Source: an uncultured Lachnospiraceae bacterium
GTDB taxonomy: Bacteria > Bacillota > Clostridia > Lachnospirales > Lachnospiraceae
DNA: 59,677 bases
Direction of reading: 5' to 3'
NCBI GenBank assembly: GCA_902779395.1
Contig: CACZBK010000025.1
Span: forward strand, 1-59,677
Shown one piece after another: positions 7,496 to 16,759 of this stretch. Each line of letters begins with the position of its first letter. Position 1 is the first letter of the stretch. A program made the translations under genes and the position numbers. The notes below the pieces were generated by a model. The model was not told where the DNA came from, did not search any database, and saw only the letters and a program-made list of their open reading frames with translations.

Positions 7496-9601
7496 ATGGC
7501 TAAGCTGCAGGAACAGGGGAATCTGGTATTTGGTCTGGATATCGGGACCAGGAGCATAGTTGGTACCGTAGGTTTTCGTGAAGGGGATATATTTAATGTA
7601 GTTGCCCAGGAGACTAAGGAACATGAGACCAGGGCGATGCTTGACGGCCAGATCCATGATATAGCACAGGTCGGAAATACTATTGGTCAGGTAAAACATG
7701 CTCTTGAAAAAAAACTTGGCATTAAACTGACAGACGTATGTATTGCTGCTGCAGGCCGTGTGCTCGAAACAGTAGAGGTTCATGTTGAATGGGAGCTTGA
7801 TAAGGAAAAGACGATCACGGCTGAGGATGTAGCTCACCTCGCTTCGATGGGCATTGAGAAGGCATATGCACAGTTTGCTGAAAAGAACAGCTCGGATCTG
7901 CATTTTTACTGCGTCGGAAATTCCGTTACCCGTTACTATCTGAACGGATACCAGATAGGCAACCTGGAAAATCATAAAGCGCGCAGTATAGGCGAGGATA
8001 TGATCGCAACCTTCTTGCCTGATGAAGTGGTTGACGGGCTTTATAAATCCGTGGAGCTTGCCGGTTTGAGAGTCGTTAATATGACGCTTGAGCCCATAGC
8101 GGCTATTTCCGTTGCCATACCCGATATGTACCGCATGCTTAATATCGGTCTTGTTGATGTCGGAGCAGGAACATCCGATATCTGCATAACAAGGGACGGG
8201 AGTATCATAGCTTACGGTATGATCCCGGTTGCGGGTGATTCGCTGACGGAGACTATCGCAAGAAACTGCCTTGTGGATTTTAATACTGCCGAAAACATCA
8301 AAAGGGGTGTTGAGATGAAAGGCAGTTTTGAATACAACGATATCATGGGGCTTCCTCAAAAGGCGGAAAAGAAAGTTGTTCTTGAAATGCTTGATCCGCA
8401 GATAGATGAAATGACTAAGATGGTTGCTGACAGATTTCTCGAACTTAACGGAGGCAAACCGGTCAGTGCGGTGTTTGTTGTTGGCGGCGGAGGGCGCATA
8501 GAAGGCTATACGCAGAAGCTTTCCGAGCATCTTGGGATAGTTGCGGAGCGTGTGGCTCTTCGCGGAGAAGAAGTCATGGGCAAGATCCGTTTTAAGGAAA
8601 AGGATGTTATAAAAGATTCACTTCTTGTTACGCCTATAGGTATCTGTCTGAATTATTATGAACAGAGCAACAACTTCATTTATATCAGTTTTAATGAAGA
8701 ACATATAAAGATATATGACAGCGGAAATCTTGCCGTAGTGGATGCGGCTATGCATGCCAATTTCCCTAATGACGGACTTTTCCCTAAGAGAGGAAAAGAG
8801 ATCAATTATACGATCAATGGCCGGAAAGGGTTTAAACGCGGTGCACTCGGAGAGGCAGCAAGGATCACGGTAAATGGTGAAGAAGCTGATATGCATACTC
8901 CTATACGGGCAAATGATGTGATCGTGGTTGAAGAGAGTACAGCCGGGGAAGCTGCTCATCTGAAGATATCAGAACTGCCCGAGTTTAAATCCATGATCGC
9001 GGTCAATGTAAACGGAAGCCGTATCCTTCTCCCGAGGATCGCACTCGTAAACGGTGAAGAAAAGACCGAATATTATGAAGTCATGGATGGTGATGATATA
9101 GTGATGAGTGATCACTATACCGTCGGCCAGGTGCGCAGGTTCATGGATGTTACGCTGGAAAGCGGAACCGAGATAATGGTGAATAATGAACCGGCAGATG
9201 ATGATACTCTTGTATATGAGAACTTTAATATAAAATGGGGGCTCCTTAAGCGCAAGCTTTCATATAAGGATCTTCCCGAGGATGACGGCAGTTATGAGGA
9301 GTCGAAACGCGCGAAAAATGATGCTGCTGAAGAAGAGGAAAAGGCTGACGGTGATGTGAAGGAAGAAGAAAGCGTCGCATTAAAGATGCCTGTTCATTCG
9401 ATCAGCGTCAGTGTTAACGGCAAGAGTATAAAATTATCCGGAAAGAGCGAATATGTATTTGTTGATGTATTCGATCATATAGACTTTGACCTGTCGAGTG
9501 TTAAAGGAAGCAGGCTGGTCACAAATGTGAACGGGCATAAGGCAGAATATATGGAGCCGATCTATGATGGCTGTGAGATCGTTATTAAGTGGGAGAACTG
9601 A
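7496..9601 (+). CDS. FtsA/PilM-like actin-fold ATPase with C-terminal extension
   Basis: 701 residues. The first about 350 residues show the actin/Hsp70 ATPase signature: phosphate 1 FGLDIGTRSIVG, phosphate 2 LVDVGAGTSD, adenosine motif VVGGGGRIEGY. Between them MTLEPIAAISVAIP resembles the FtsA 1C-2A region. Residues about 370-700 are a long extension with two related beta-rich stretches (around VNGRRG-type and ISVSVNGKSIKL segments, both with VNGE/VNG turns) split by an acidic Lys/Glu linker (about 595-625). No C-terminal amphipathic helix typical of FtsA is evident. Cytoplasmic; it may be a membrane-complex or division-associated ATPase rather than the FtsA of the dcw cluster. The gene starts a run with an MBL hydrolase 3 bases downstream. 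Confidence 0.7.
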   Translation: MAKLQEQGNLVFGLDIGTRSIVGTVGFREGDIFNVVAQETKEHETRAMLDGQIHDIAQVGNTIGQVKHALEKKLGIKLTDVCIAAAGRVLETVEVHVEWELDKEKTITAEDVAHLASMGIEKAYAQFAEKNSSDLHFYCVGNSVTRYYLNGYQIGNLENHKARSIGEDMIATFLPDEVVDGLYKSVELAGLRVVNMTLEPIAAISVAIPDMYRMLNIGLVDVGAGTSDICITRDGSIIAYGMIPVAGDSLTETIARNCLVDFNTAENIKRGVEMKGSFEYNDIMGLPQKAEKKVVLEMLDPQIDEMTKMVADRFLELNGGKPVSAVFVVGGGGRIEGYTQKLSEHLGIVAERVALRGEEVMGKIRFKEKDVIKDSLLVTPIGICLNYYEQSNNFIYISFNEEHIKIYDSGNLAVVDAAMHANFPNDGLFPKRGKEINYTINGRKGFKRGALGEAARITVNGEEADMHTPIRANDVIVVEESTAGEAAHLKISELPEFKSMIAVNVNGSRILLPRIALVNGEEKTEYYEVMDGDDIVMSDHYTVGQVRRFMDVTLESGTEIMVNNEPADDDTLVYENFNIKWGLLKRKLSYKDLPEDDGSYEESKRAKNDAAEEEEKADGDVKEEESVALKMPVHSISVSVNGKSIKLSGKSEYVFVDVFDHIDFDLSSVKGSRLVTNVNGHKAEYMEPIYDGCEIVIKWEN

Positions 9602-9604
9602 ACA

Positions 9605-10402
9605 ATGAGGATGATGAGCATCGCCAGCGGAAGCAGCGGGAACTCGATATATGTAGGAAGTGATAATACTCACCTTCTGGTGGATGCGGGCATAAGCGGG
9701 AAACGTATAGAAGAAGCATTAAACAAGATCGGTATAAGCGCTGCGGAACTCGACGGGATACTTATCACGCATGAGCATTCGGATCACATAGGTGGCCTGG
9801 GTGTAATGCACCGCAGATACGGTCTTAATGTTTATGCTACACCGCTTACTATAGAAGCGATGAAAAGAGATAAGAGCCTTGGCAGGGTTGACTGGGAAGC
9901 GTTTATCCCGGTCAATGCCGGAGAAACGTTCTCTATAAAGGATATCAGTATAAGTTCGATGAGGATTTCTCATGATGCGGCGGATCCGGTGGCTTACCGT
10001 TTTGCATACGGAGATATAAAGACTGCTGTTGTTACGGATCTGGGTGAGTTTGATGAAAGAGAGATCAGTTTCATGAGCGGGCTGTCGGCTATTTATCTTG
10101 AAGCCAATCATGATGTGCGCATGCTGCAGACGGGACGTTATCCGTATCAGTTAAAGCAGCGTATCCTGGGCAAAAGAGGCCATCTTTCCAATGAGGCTTC
10201 AGGAAGGCTTCTTACAGCACTGTTAAACGACAAAATGCAGCGGATATTCTTAAGCCATCTCAGTCATGAGAACAATATGCCTGAGCTGGCATATGAAGCG
10301 GTTCGCATGGAGGTTGAGATGAGTGATACCGCATGGCACGGGGATGATTTCCCGATCGATGTTGCCAAAAGGGATGAGATGTCGGAATGCATAAGTTTAT
10401 AA
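9605..10402 (+). CDS. MBL-fold metallohydrolase, YycJ/WalJ type
   Basis: 265 residues. The N-terminus (SIASGSSGNSIYVG, then LLVDAGIS) and the metal motif THEHSDHIGG mark a metallo-beta-lactamase fold of the YycJ (WalJ) family. Further ligands are likely His in ISHDAADP, Asp in VVTDLGEF and His in LSHLSHENN. YycJ proteins are predicted 5'-3' exonucleases; in Bacillus the gene sits beside walKR and has been linked to the timing of replication and division. Here it is beside an FtsA-like ATPase instead. The ATG is 3 bases after the previous stop, so translation is probably coupled. Confidence 0.88.
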   Translation: MRMMSIASGSSGNSIYVGSDNTHLLVDAGISGKRIEEALNKIGISAAELDGILITHEHSDHIGGLGVMHRRYGLNVYATPLTIEAMKRDKSLGRVDWEAFIPVNAGETFSIKDISISSMRISHDAADPVAYRFAYGDIKTAVVTDLGEFDEREISFMSGLSAIYLEANHDVRMLQTGRYPYQLKQRILGKRGHLSNEASGRLLTALLNDKMQRIFLSHLSHENNMPELAYEAVRMEVEMSDTAWHGDDFPIDVAKRDEMSECISL

Positions 10403-10421
10403 ATGTTTTCGGGAGGATAAA

Positions 10422-10694
10422 ATGAAAAAGACAATAATCACGGTAGTTGGAAAGGATACGGTAGGTATTATCGCAAAGGTATGTACATACCTTGCAAATA
10501 ACAGGGTAAATATCCTGGATATATCTCAGACGATAGTCCAGGAATATTTTAACATGATGATGATCGCTGATATATCGGGATCCGAAAAACCTTTTGATAC
10601 CATCGCGGATGAACTGGCACAGATAGGTGAAGAGATCGGCGTAGTGGTAAAATGTCAGAGGGAAGAGATCTTCAATTCAATGCACAGGATCTAA
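10422..10694 (+). CDS. ACT domain protein, UPF0237 family
   Basis: 90 residues forming one ACT domain: KTIITVVGKDTVGIIAKV, then NILDISQTIVQEYFNMMMI. The length and text match the UPF0237 family. ACT domains usually bind amino acids; the ligand here is unknown. A good RBS (GGGAGG) precedes the ATG. It is followed 9 bases later by the UPF0210 protein, its regular partner across Firmicutes and archaea, so the two probably act together, perhaps as regulator and enzyme. Confidence 0.9.
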   Translation: MKKTIITVVGKDTVGIIAKVCTYLANNRVNILDISQTIVQEYFNMMMIADISGSEKPFDTIADELAQIGEEIGVVVKCQREEIFNSMHRI

Positions 10695-10703
10695 GGTGAT
10701 GAT

Positions 10704-12068
10704 ATGATAAATATTCAAGAGGTCGTTGAGACCAATACAATGATAGAAAAAGAAAATCTGGATGTGCGTACCATAACCATGGGTATAAGTCTTCTTGACT
10801 GCATAGACAGTGATCTTGAAAGCTTAAAAAGAAAGATATATGAAAAGATAACGCTATCTGCAAGGGACCTTGTCAGCGTGGGAAGGGAGATAGAACGAAA
10901 GTATGCTATCCCGATCGTAAATAAGCGTATATCCGTTACTCCCATAGCTCTTGTCGGAGCGGCGGCATGCAAAAACACGGACGATTTTGCCCAAATAGCG
11001 CTGACTCTCGATGAAGCAGCCAAGGCTGTGGGCGTGAATTTTATAGGCGGATACTCTGCACTGGTAAGCAAGGGGATGACAGATGCAGATGAACTGCTTA
11101 TACGTTCCATACCTAAAGCTTTATCTTCGACTGACAGAGTGTGTTCTTCGGTCAATCTCGGATCGACCAAGACCGGTATCAATATGGATGCTGTACGTCT
11201 TATGGGGCAAATGGTCAAAGAAACGGCAGAGTATACAAAAGAAAAAGATTCTTTGGGCTGTGCAAAGCTGGTTGTCTTCTGCAATGCGCCGGACGATAAT
11301 CCTTTTATGGCGGGTGCTTTCCATGGGGTGACCGAAGCTGAACGTATAATCAATGTAGGGGTCAGCGGCCCCGGAGTTGTTAAGACTGCGCTTGAAAGTG
11401 TGCGCGGGGAAAGTTTTGAAGTCCTGTGTGAAACTATAAAGAAAACCGCTTTTAAAGTAACCCGTGTCGGTCAGCTTGTTGCAAAAGAAGCTTCAAGGAT
11501 GCTTGATGTTCCTTTTGGGATAATAGATTTAAGCCTTGCACCTACGCCTGCAGTAGGGGATTCTGTTGCCGATATCTTAAAGGAGATCGGACTTGAACAG
11601 CCCGGAGCGCCCGGGACCACTGCAGCTCTTGCTCTTCTTAACGATCAGGTCAAGAAAGGAGGCGTTATGGCGTCTTCGTATGTGGGGGGCTTAAGCGGAG
11701 CGTTCATACCCGTCAGTGAAGATCAGGGTATGATCGAGGCTGTTGAGGCCGGTGCGCTCAGCATAGAAAAACTTGAAGCTATGACCTGTGTATGTTCTGT
11801 GGGACTTGATATGATCGCTGTCCCCGGTGATACATCGGCTTCAACCATAAGCGGGATCATTGCGGATGAAATGGCTCTTGGCATGGTCAACCAGAAAACT
11901 ACGGCTGTAAGGATAATACCTGCTGTCGGTAAGAAAGTCGGAGACAGAGTTGAATTCGGCGGGCTTTTGGGATATGCTCCGGTAATGGCGGTAAACACTT
12001 TTAAGTGCGATGATTTTGTTGCCAGGGAAGGAAGGATACCTGCACCCATACACAGCTTTAAGAACTGA
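10704..12068 (+). CDS. UPF0210 (DUF711, PFL family) protein
   Basis: 454 residues, full length for UPF0210. Distinctive segments include [15 protein letters not shown] near the N-terminus, [28 protein letters not shown], and the C-terminal [18 protein letters not shown]. The fold is related to glycyl radical enzymes such as pyruvate formate-lyase, but the family function is unknown. RBS AAGGTGAT precedes the ATG. It is last in the FtsA-like/MBL/ACT run and is followed by a strong terminator hairpin. Confidence 0.9.
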   Translation: MINIQEVVETNTMIEKENLDVRTITMGISLLDCIDSDLESLKRKIYEKITLSARDLVSVGREIERKYAIPIVNKRISVTPIALVGAAACKNTDDFAQIALTLDEAAKAVGVNFIGGYSALVSKGMTDADELLIRSIPKALSSTDRVCSSVNLGSTKTGINMDAVRLMGQMVKETAEYTKEKDSLGCAKLVVFCNAPDDNPFMAGAFHGVTEAERIINVGVSGPGVVKTALESVRGESFEVLCETIKKTAFKVTRVGQLVAKEASRMLDVPFGIIDLSLAPTPAVGDSVADILKEIGLEQPGAPGTTAALALLNDQVKKGGVMASSYVGGLSGAFIPVSEDQGMIEAVEAGALSIEKLEAMTCVCSVGLDMIAVPGDTSASTISGIIADEMALGMVNQKTTAVRIIPAVGKKVGDRVEFGGLLGYAPVMAVNTFKCDDFVAREGRIPAPIHSFKN

Positions 12069-12105
12069 CGCCATCAAAAAAACACAACATTTAGGAATTA
12101 ACCTC

Positions 12106-12133
12106 TTTTCAAAAACAAAATATATGGTATAAT
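12106..12133 (+). promoter_or_regulatory. Candidate promoter of the subtilase-like gene, with TGTAAACC direct repeats
   Basis: TTTTCA (12106-12111), 16-base spacer, perfect TATAAT (12128-12133). Just downstream TGTAAACC occurs twice (12133-12140 and 12146-12153), a 13-base period. The -10 box lies in the left arm of the terminator hairpin at 12124-12170. Confidence 0.45.
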
Positions 12134-12183
12134 GTAAACCGATTATGTAAACCACGGAGCATTATACCATTTTTTATTTTTTC
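12124..12183 (+). terminator. Intrinsic terminator after the UPF0210 gene
   Basis: ATGGTATAATG (12124-12134) is perfectly complementary to CATTATACCAT (12160-12170) around a 25-base loop. It is followed by TTTTTATTTTTT (12171-12182). The RBS of the next gene (CAGGAGG) follows at once. Confidence 0.75.
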
Positions 12184-12198
12184 AGGAGGTTTTATAGA

Positions 12199-15100
12199 AT
12201 GCGTAACAGAAAGGTAAAAAGGATACTGTCCGGATTTCTGACGATGGTCATGCTGGCAGGACAGGTGCCGGAAGTCTATGCTGCGGGGGATGTTGATGCA
12301 GGTGCTGATGTTTCTTCTGATTCGGTATCCGCGGATGACAGCTCAGATGCGACGGTTGACGACGGGACAGCGGAAAGCGGTTTTGCAGAGGAGAATGACG
12401 GGGGCGAAGATAAAGTCGCCGCTGAAGCTTCTCTTGATGATATGACGGCCGGAGTGGACTATGTGGAAGGTAAGCTTATTGCCATACCGGAAAATGAAGA
12501 ACAGGCCGAAGAACTGGCGGCATATTACGGCGGAGAGCTTGAAAGTTTTGAATATGGTGTGGCAGTAATACTGCTGGATGATATAAGTGTTGCCCAGGCT
12601 CTTGCAATGGATAAGTATGAAGGCGTGGTTGTAGAACCCGATTATATTTATAAAGTTGCGGGAGAGGTACAGGAAGATATCTCGGGAGATGAAGTCTATG
12701 ATGACGAAGGCGGAAATGTTCCTGTTGAGCATGGCTGGGGTGACTGGTATGTCGATCCTCCTTACGGGGATGCATATCTGAATACCACGGATGAAAATTA
12801 CCAGTGGATGCATGATATGGTTCACAGCTACGCAGCATGGGGTGTGACGACAGGTAACAGTGCTGTTACCGTCGGCATAATAGGCAGCGGTATATATGAT
12901 GAGCATAAGGATTTTGCGAATTACGACGGAAGTGATAAAAGGGCCAGCGGTAATGTTGTGGGGAGCTTTGACCGTATTGATATAAGCGGTGAAGGCACAC
13001 ATTCTGCCGCTATCATTGCAGCGGGGCTTCAGAACGGACAGCCTGCTGTAGGTATCGCGCCCGGGGTTAATGTTTTTGGTGTAAGAGTTGCCGATGATGA
13101 ATCGAATGTGACAAGCGAGAGACTGGTCAGTGCCATCAAGAGTCTTACGACGGAAAAGGTAGATATCATCCTGCTCGACACACTCCTGGCCGGAAGATAC
13201 GGATCCGTGTTCTCGCAGAATGAACAGGATGCCATCAATGCAGCCGTAAACAGCGGCATAACGATAATAGCAGGTGCCGGTGATGAAGGAAGCAATGCAA
13301 AATCCTATCCTTCTGCATATGATAATGTGATCACCGTCGGTGCAGTCAATAAAGACGGTTCGGTAGCAGGATTTTCAAATAACGGATCCGTTGTTGATAT
13401 ATACGCACCCGGTGTTGATATAGCATCTGCGGGTATCGGTAATACATATTTCAAAAGAAGTTCCACATCGGCTGCTGCATCTGTTGTAGCGGGTGTTGCC
13501 GCACTTTACATGAGCGCGTATGGTCATGTAAAGCCTTCCGTTATGGAAGAGAAGCTTATGAACTGCAAGAATTCCAAAGGAATAGTTGATGCAGCAAGGA
13601 TCTTTAAGGGTGATACAAAAGCGCCTGAGATCGTGTTAAATGACAGCTTCGGTAATATCGCTTATACCCAGATAGGCGGCAGTAAGGAAACAGGTCTTGT
13701 TATTCCCGGTGATGCTTATGTTACATTTAATCCCCAGAATTTCTCTGCTAAAGAGGGAAATAACGGAAACGCCGTAGTAATATACAGTTTTGACGGTAAG
13801 GCTCCTTCCGTAAAGAACGGCGAAGTAACACACGGTGAAGTATTTAAGGATAAGATCCTTCTTAAGGATATTTATAAAACCGCTACCGCAAAAACCAAGT
13901 ATACACTTATAGCTGCTGCGGTAACCGGAATTGGTGTCATGAGTAAGACTACCACCGTTACATTTACGGTCGATCCCAATGCTGTCAGCAAGGAATTAAG
14001 CCTCAGGATATGCAGCGTGTCCGAAGATCCTGATAAACCTACACAGATACCTCTTGGATATCCTATACAGTTTAAATATGAAGCATCGGGTGTCGATACA
14101 AAGACCATAACCTGGGGATGCAGAAATGCCAAAGGTATCACGGCAAAGATGGATTCCAAGACCGGTGTCCTTACGACTTCGGGAAGTTCAAATGGAAAGG
14201 TGACGATCTTCTGTAAGGCAACATCACCCAAGGAGATCGAATTTGCCGCAGAGCTGAGGGTCGTAGGCGGAAAGAAACAGGTAGGAAAGATAACTCTGAA
14301 TACTAAAAATGTAGAGCTTAAGTATTCGGATGATGAACCCGGAACATACAATCTTAAGATCGAAGATTATAAAGATACGGATGGCTGGGATGTGGATCCC
14401 GGACTCTGGAGCCTCGAATGGAGCAGCAGTGATGAAAGTGTTGCCATAGTCGAGGCTGTTGAGGAGGATGAAGATAATCAGGATGCCTGGAAGAATGCTG
14501 TCATAACTGCAAAAGGGGCAGGAAAATGTGTTGTTACCTGTAAGCCTCTGGACGGATCGGGTAAGTCCGCATCTGTAAATGTGGTTGTAAAAAGAGTGGC
14601 GAACAGCTTTAAGATAGACGGACCCGAGCTGGTTGTACGCGGCAAGACATATAAGCTTAAGGCATATGCTTTTGATCCCCCGGAGAGTGCTGTAAAGAAA
14701 GGCATCAAATGGTGGATAGAAGGTGATAAGCCCACCGGCGTTAAGATAGATACCGATACAGGAGTCCTGACTATCGGTGATAAGGCAGAGGTCGGAGAAA
14801 GCTTTACGGTCGTGGCGAATTCGGGAACGGTTGATTCCGAGCCGCTTGAGATCGAGATAGTAAAAGGAAATGCGGACAAGCTTATTGTTCAGACGAACAG
14901 TACGGAACCGTGGTTCCAGCTTAAGACAAAAAAGAGCGGTCATATAAAAAGCCTTAACCTTTTCGAGCCCAAAGCAGATACTACATCAGAGAATAAAGCT
15001 TATAATGCATCACGTTCTCAGGTTATCGTTTTTGCCGAAGGTTCATATAAAGGTGAAGACCTTGGAGTGGGTACCACATTTAAGAGCAGTAATGAAAAAG

Positions 15101-16569
15101 TGGTAAGTGTCACTGCTACGGTTGACGGTACGGGAGCGGTACTTAAGGCAGTCGGATGCGGAAAGGCTACTATCACATGTACTTATAATGACAGCGGCAG
15201 GAAGAAAGCTACATTTAAGGTTAATGTTACGAAGCCTGTAGAGAGCATAAAGATCTCCGGCCAGAGTGCGATCGCACTTAAAAAGTCTGCTACATTCAAG
15301 GTTAAGCAGATACTGCCCGAGACTGCCGGAAATAAAAAAGTCACATGGAGCATAAGCGGTAATGTAGCCGGCGTTACCATCAGCAAGAGCGGAAAGGTGA
15401 AACTGGGAAGCAGCCTTTCAGATAATGCGGTCGTAACTGTTGTAGCAACCGCAGCTGACGGAAGCGGTGTGACAGGTACCATGGATTTTGTGGTATGTAC
15501 CGAGAAGACCAAGAGCATCGATCTTGATACCACAGGAGATGATGAGGTTTATGATATAAGCAGGGCGAAGAAGACGGATAAGCTTCAGAGCGCAAGGCTT
15601 TATACACAGAATATACCTAAGAACGGTGCTGCCGAGAATAAGCTCAATCTGATAACAGACAGCAGATATGCGCTTGACTGGACGTCTTCAAATGAAAGTG
15701 TAGTAATAGTCGAGCCATTAAACGGCGGTAAATCGGCATTAGTCACAGCAAAAGGCAAAGGTTCCGCAACTGTTACATGTAAGGCTCAGGACGGAAGCAA
15801 GAAGAAGGCTTCAGTAAAGATCAGTGTTAAGGTTCCGGCTTCGGGCATACAGCTGATACCTCAGGATGGCCAGACCGGTGAATATCATTTTCTGGCATAT
15901 GAAAAGAGCGTATCCATAAATGCCGTCCTTGGTAAGAGCTTTGGTGCACCTTCCGATGAAAGGATCAAATGGGAATATGAATTCCTGCAGGTAGATGTTG
16001 ACAGGGATGAAGACGGTAATCCCGTGTCGTTTGAAGTGGATGAGACCACGGTTGATTACAAGAGTCTTAAGCAGAGCCTTAAATTCGAAGAGGTTAACGG
16101 TAATCTTACCATGCCTTCTCTGAAAGCTATCACAGCGACAGGCCGGTTCAGAGGGGATGATGAAAGAGGCGAGTTTATGTTCGCTATCAGGGTTACTGCT
16201 ATATCCGACAATGGTAAGGGCTATGAAGCGAGCCAGGTATTCATAGGCTGTCCCAAGGCTGATACGATAAAGATATATGACGGCAAAGATTCCTATGATA
16301 ACAAGCTCAGTGTCCAGGTCGGAGATACCGTAACTTATGAACTTAAGGGACACTATATAGAAGGCAACGGAGGCGATGATACTTTGTTTGCTGCCGGATT
16401 TACCGTAAAGAGCTCCGATCCTTCAAAAGTCAGTGCTTATTATGATGAGAAGAACGGAAAGCTTGTTCTTACAGGTCATAAAGCAGGAAAAGAAGCCGTT
16501 ACGGTTACCTGCACTTTAAGGGACGGAAGCGGCAAGAATATCAAGATAAAGGTAACTGTTAACAAATAA
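12199..16569 (+). CDS. Large secreted subtilase-fold (S8) protein with substituted active site and Ig-like domains
   Basis: 1456 residues. A signal peptide (RNRKVKRILSGFLTMVMLAG, cut near VYAAG) and an acidic linker come first. An I9-like propeptide follows (about 90-155; GKLIAIPENEEQAEELAA through VVVEPDYIY), then an S8 catalytic fold (about 210-460). Compared with subtilisin, the usual DSG catalytic Asp is Gly229 (IIGSGI), the oxyanion Asn of AAGNEG is Asp362 (AGDEGS), and GTSMA(S/A)P is STSAAAS. His268 (GTH) and Ser424 (TSA) remain. Residues about 600-1456 hold several BIG2-type domains (WSSSDESVAIVE, VTCKPLDGSGKSA, and so on). It is exported and may be an inactive or strongly altered protease acting as a binding or scaffold protein. 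No wall anchor is seen. A terminator follows. Confidence 0.85.
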   Translation: MRNRKVKRILSGFLTMVMLAGQVPEVYAAGDVDAGADVSSDSVSADDSSDATVDDGTAESGFAEENDGGEDKVAAEASLDDMTAGVDYVEGKLIAIPENEEQAEELAAYYGGELESFEYGVAVILLDDISVAQALAMDKYEGVVVEPDYIYKVAGEVQEDISGDEVYDDEGGNVPVEHGWGDWYVDPPYGDAYLNTTDENYQWMHDMVHSYAAWGVTTGNSAVTVGIIGSGIYDEHKDFANYDGSDKRASGNVVGSFDRIDISGEGTHSAAIIAAGLQNGQPAVGIAPGVNVFGVRVADDESNVTSERLVSAIKSLTTEKVDIILLDTLLAGRYGSVFSQNEQDAINAAVNSGITIIAGAGDEGSNAKSYPSAYDNVITVGAVNKDGSVAGFSNNGSVVDIYAPGVDIASAGIGNTYFKRSSTSAAASVVAGVAALYMSAYGHVKPSVMEEKLMNCKNSKGIVDAARIFKGDTKAPEIVLNDSFGNIAYTQIGGSKETGLVIPGDAYVTFNPQNFSAKEGNNGNAVVIYSFDGKAPSVKNGEVTHGEVFKDKILLKDIYKTATAKTKYTLIAAAVTGIGVMSKTTTVTFTVDPNAVSKELSLRICSVSEDPDKPTQIPLGYPIQFKYEASGVDTKTITWGCRNAKGITAKMDSKTGVLTTSGSSNGKVTIFCKATSPKEIEFAAELRVVGGKKQVGKITLNTKNVELKYSDDEPGTYNLKIEDYKDTDGWDVDPGLWSLEWSSSDESVAIVEAVEEDEDNQDAWKNAVITAKGAGKCVVTCKPLDGSGKSASVNVVVKRVANSFKIDGPELVVRGKTYKLKAYAFDPPESAVKKGIKWWIEGDKPTGVKIDTDTGVLTIGDKAEVGESFTVVANSGTVDSEPLEIEIVKGNADKLIVQTNSTEPWFQLKTKKSGHIKSLNLFEPKADTTSENKAYNASRSQVIVFAEGSYKGEDLGVGTTFKSSNEKVVSVTATVDGTGAVLKAVGCGKATITCTYNDSGRKKATFKVNVTKPVESIKISGQSAIALKKSATFKVKQILPETAGNKKVTWSISGNVAGVTISKSGKVKLGSSLSDNAVVTVVATAADGSGVTGTMDFVVCTEKTKSIDLDTTGDDEVYDISRAKKTDKLQSARLYTQNIPKNGAAENKLNLITDSRYALDWTSSNESVVIVEPLNGGKSALVTAKGKGSATVTCKAQDGSKKKASVKISVKVPASGIQLIPQDGQTGEYHFLAYEKSVSINAVLGKSFGAPSDERIKWEYEFLQVDVDRDEDGNPVSFEVDETTVDYKSLKQSLKFEEVNGNLTMPSLKAITATGRFRGDDERGEFMFAIRVTAISDNGKGYEASQVFIGCPKADTIKIYDGKDSYDNKLSVQVGDTVTYELKGHYIEGNGGDDTLFAAGFTVKSSDPSKVSAYYDEKNGKLVLTGHKAGKEAVTVTCTLRDGSGKNIKIKVTVNK

Positions 16570-16592
16570 AGTACATTTACCCGGATACATAG

Positions 16593-16626
16593 GAAAGCGG
16601 CGGTATAAAACTGCCGCTTTCTTTAA
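16593..16626 (+). terminator. Intrinsic terminator after the subtilase-like gene
   Basis: GAAAGCGGCGG (16593-16603) pairs with CTGCCGCTTTC (16611-16621) with one G-U wobble and a 7-base loop, followed by TTTAATATT. Confidence 0.8.
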
Positions 16627-16650
16627 TATTCCGGCATATTACGAAAATAA

Positions 16651-16679
16651 TTGTTAATATCCCGATAATGTGCTAAAAT
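16651..16679 (+). promoter_or_regulatory. Sigma-A promoter of the C1 peptidase gene
   Basis: TTGTTA (16651-16656), 17-base spacer, TAAAAT (16674-16679) with TG at 16671-16672 (extended -10). The leader to the ATG is about 75 bases and contains a T7 run (16688-16694) without a hairpin. Confidence 0.65.
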
Positions 16680-16759
16680 AATTTGGGTTTTTTTATACTT
16701 TATCATTACGATCGACCTTTGGCTTAAGGGCTTAAATATATGGATGAGGGGAAACGTTG

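Noticed and set aside
7490-8530. 346-residue open frame on the minus strand
   Set aside because: Lies fully antisense to the FtsA-like gene, has no RBS and no recognisable family text; it arises from codon bias of the real gene.
12343-13002. 219-residue minus-strand open frame
   Set aside because: Antisense to the subtilase-fold domain, with no start signals or family text.
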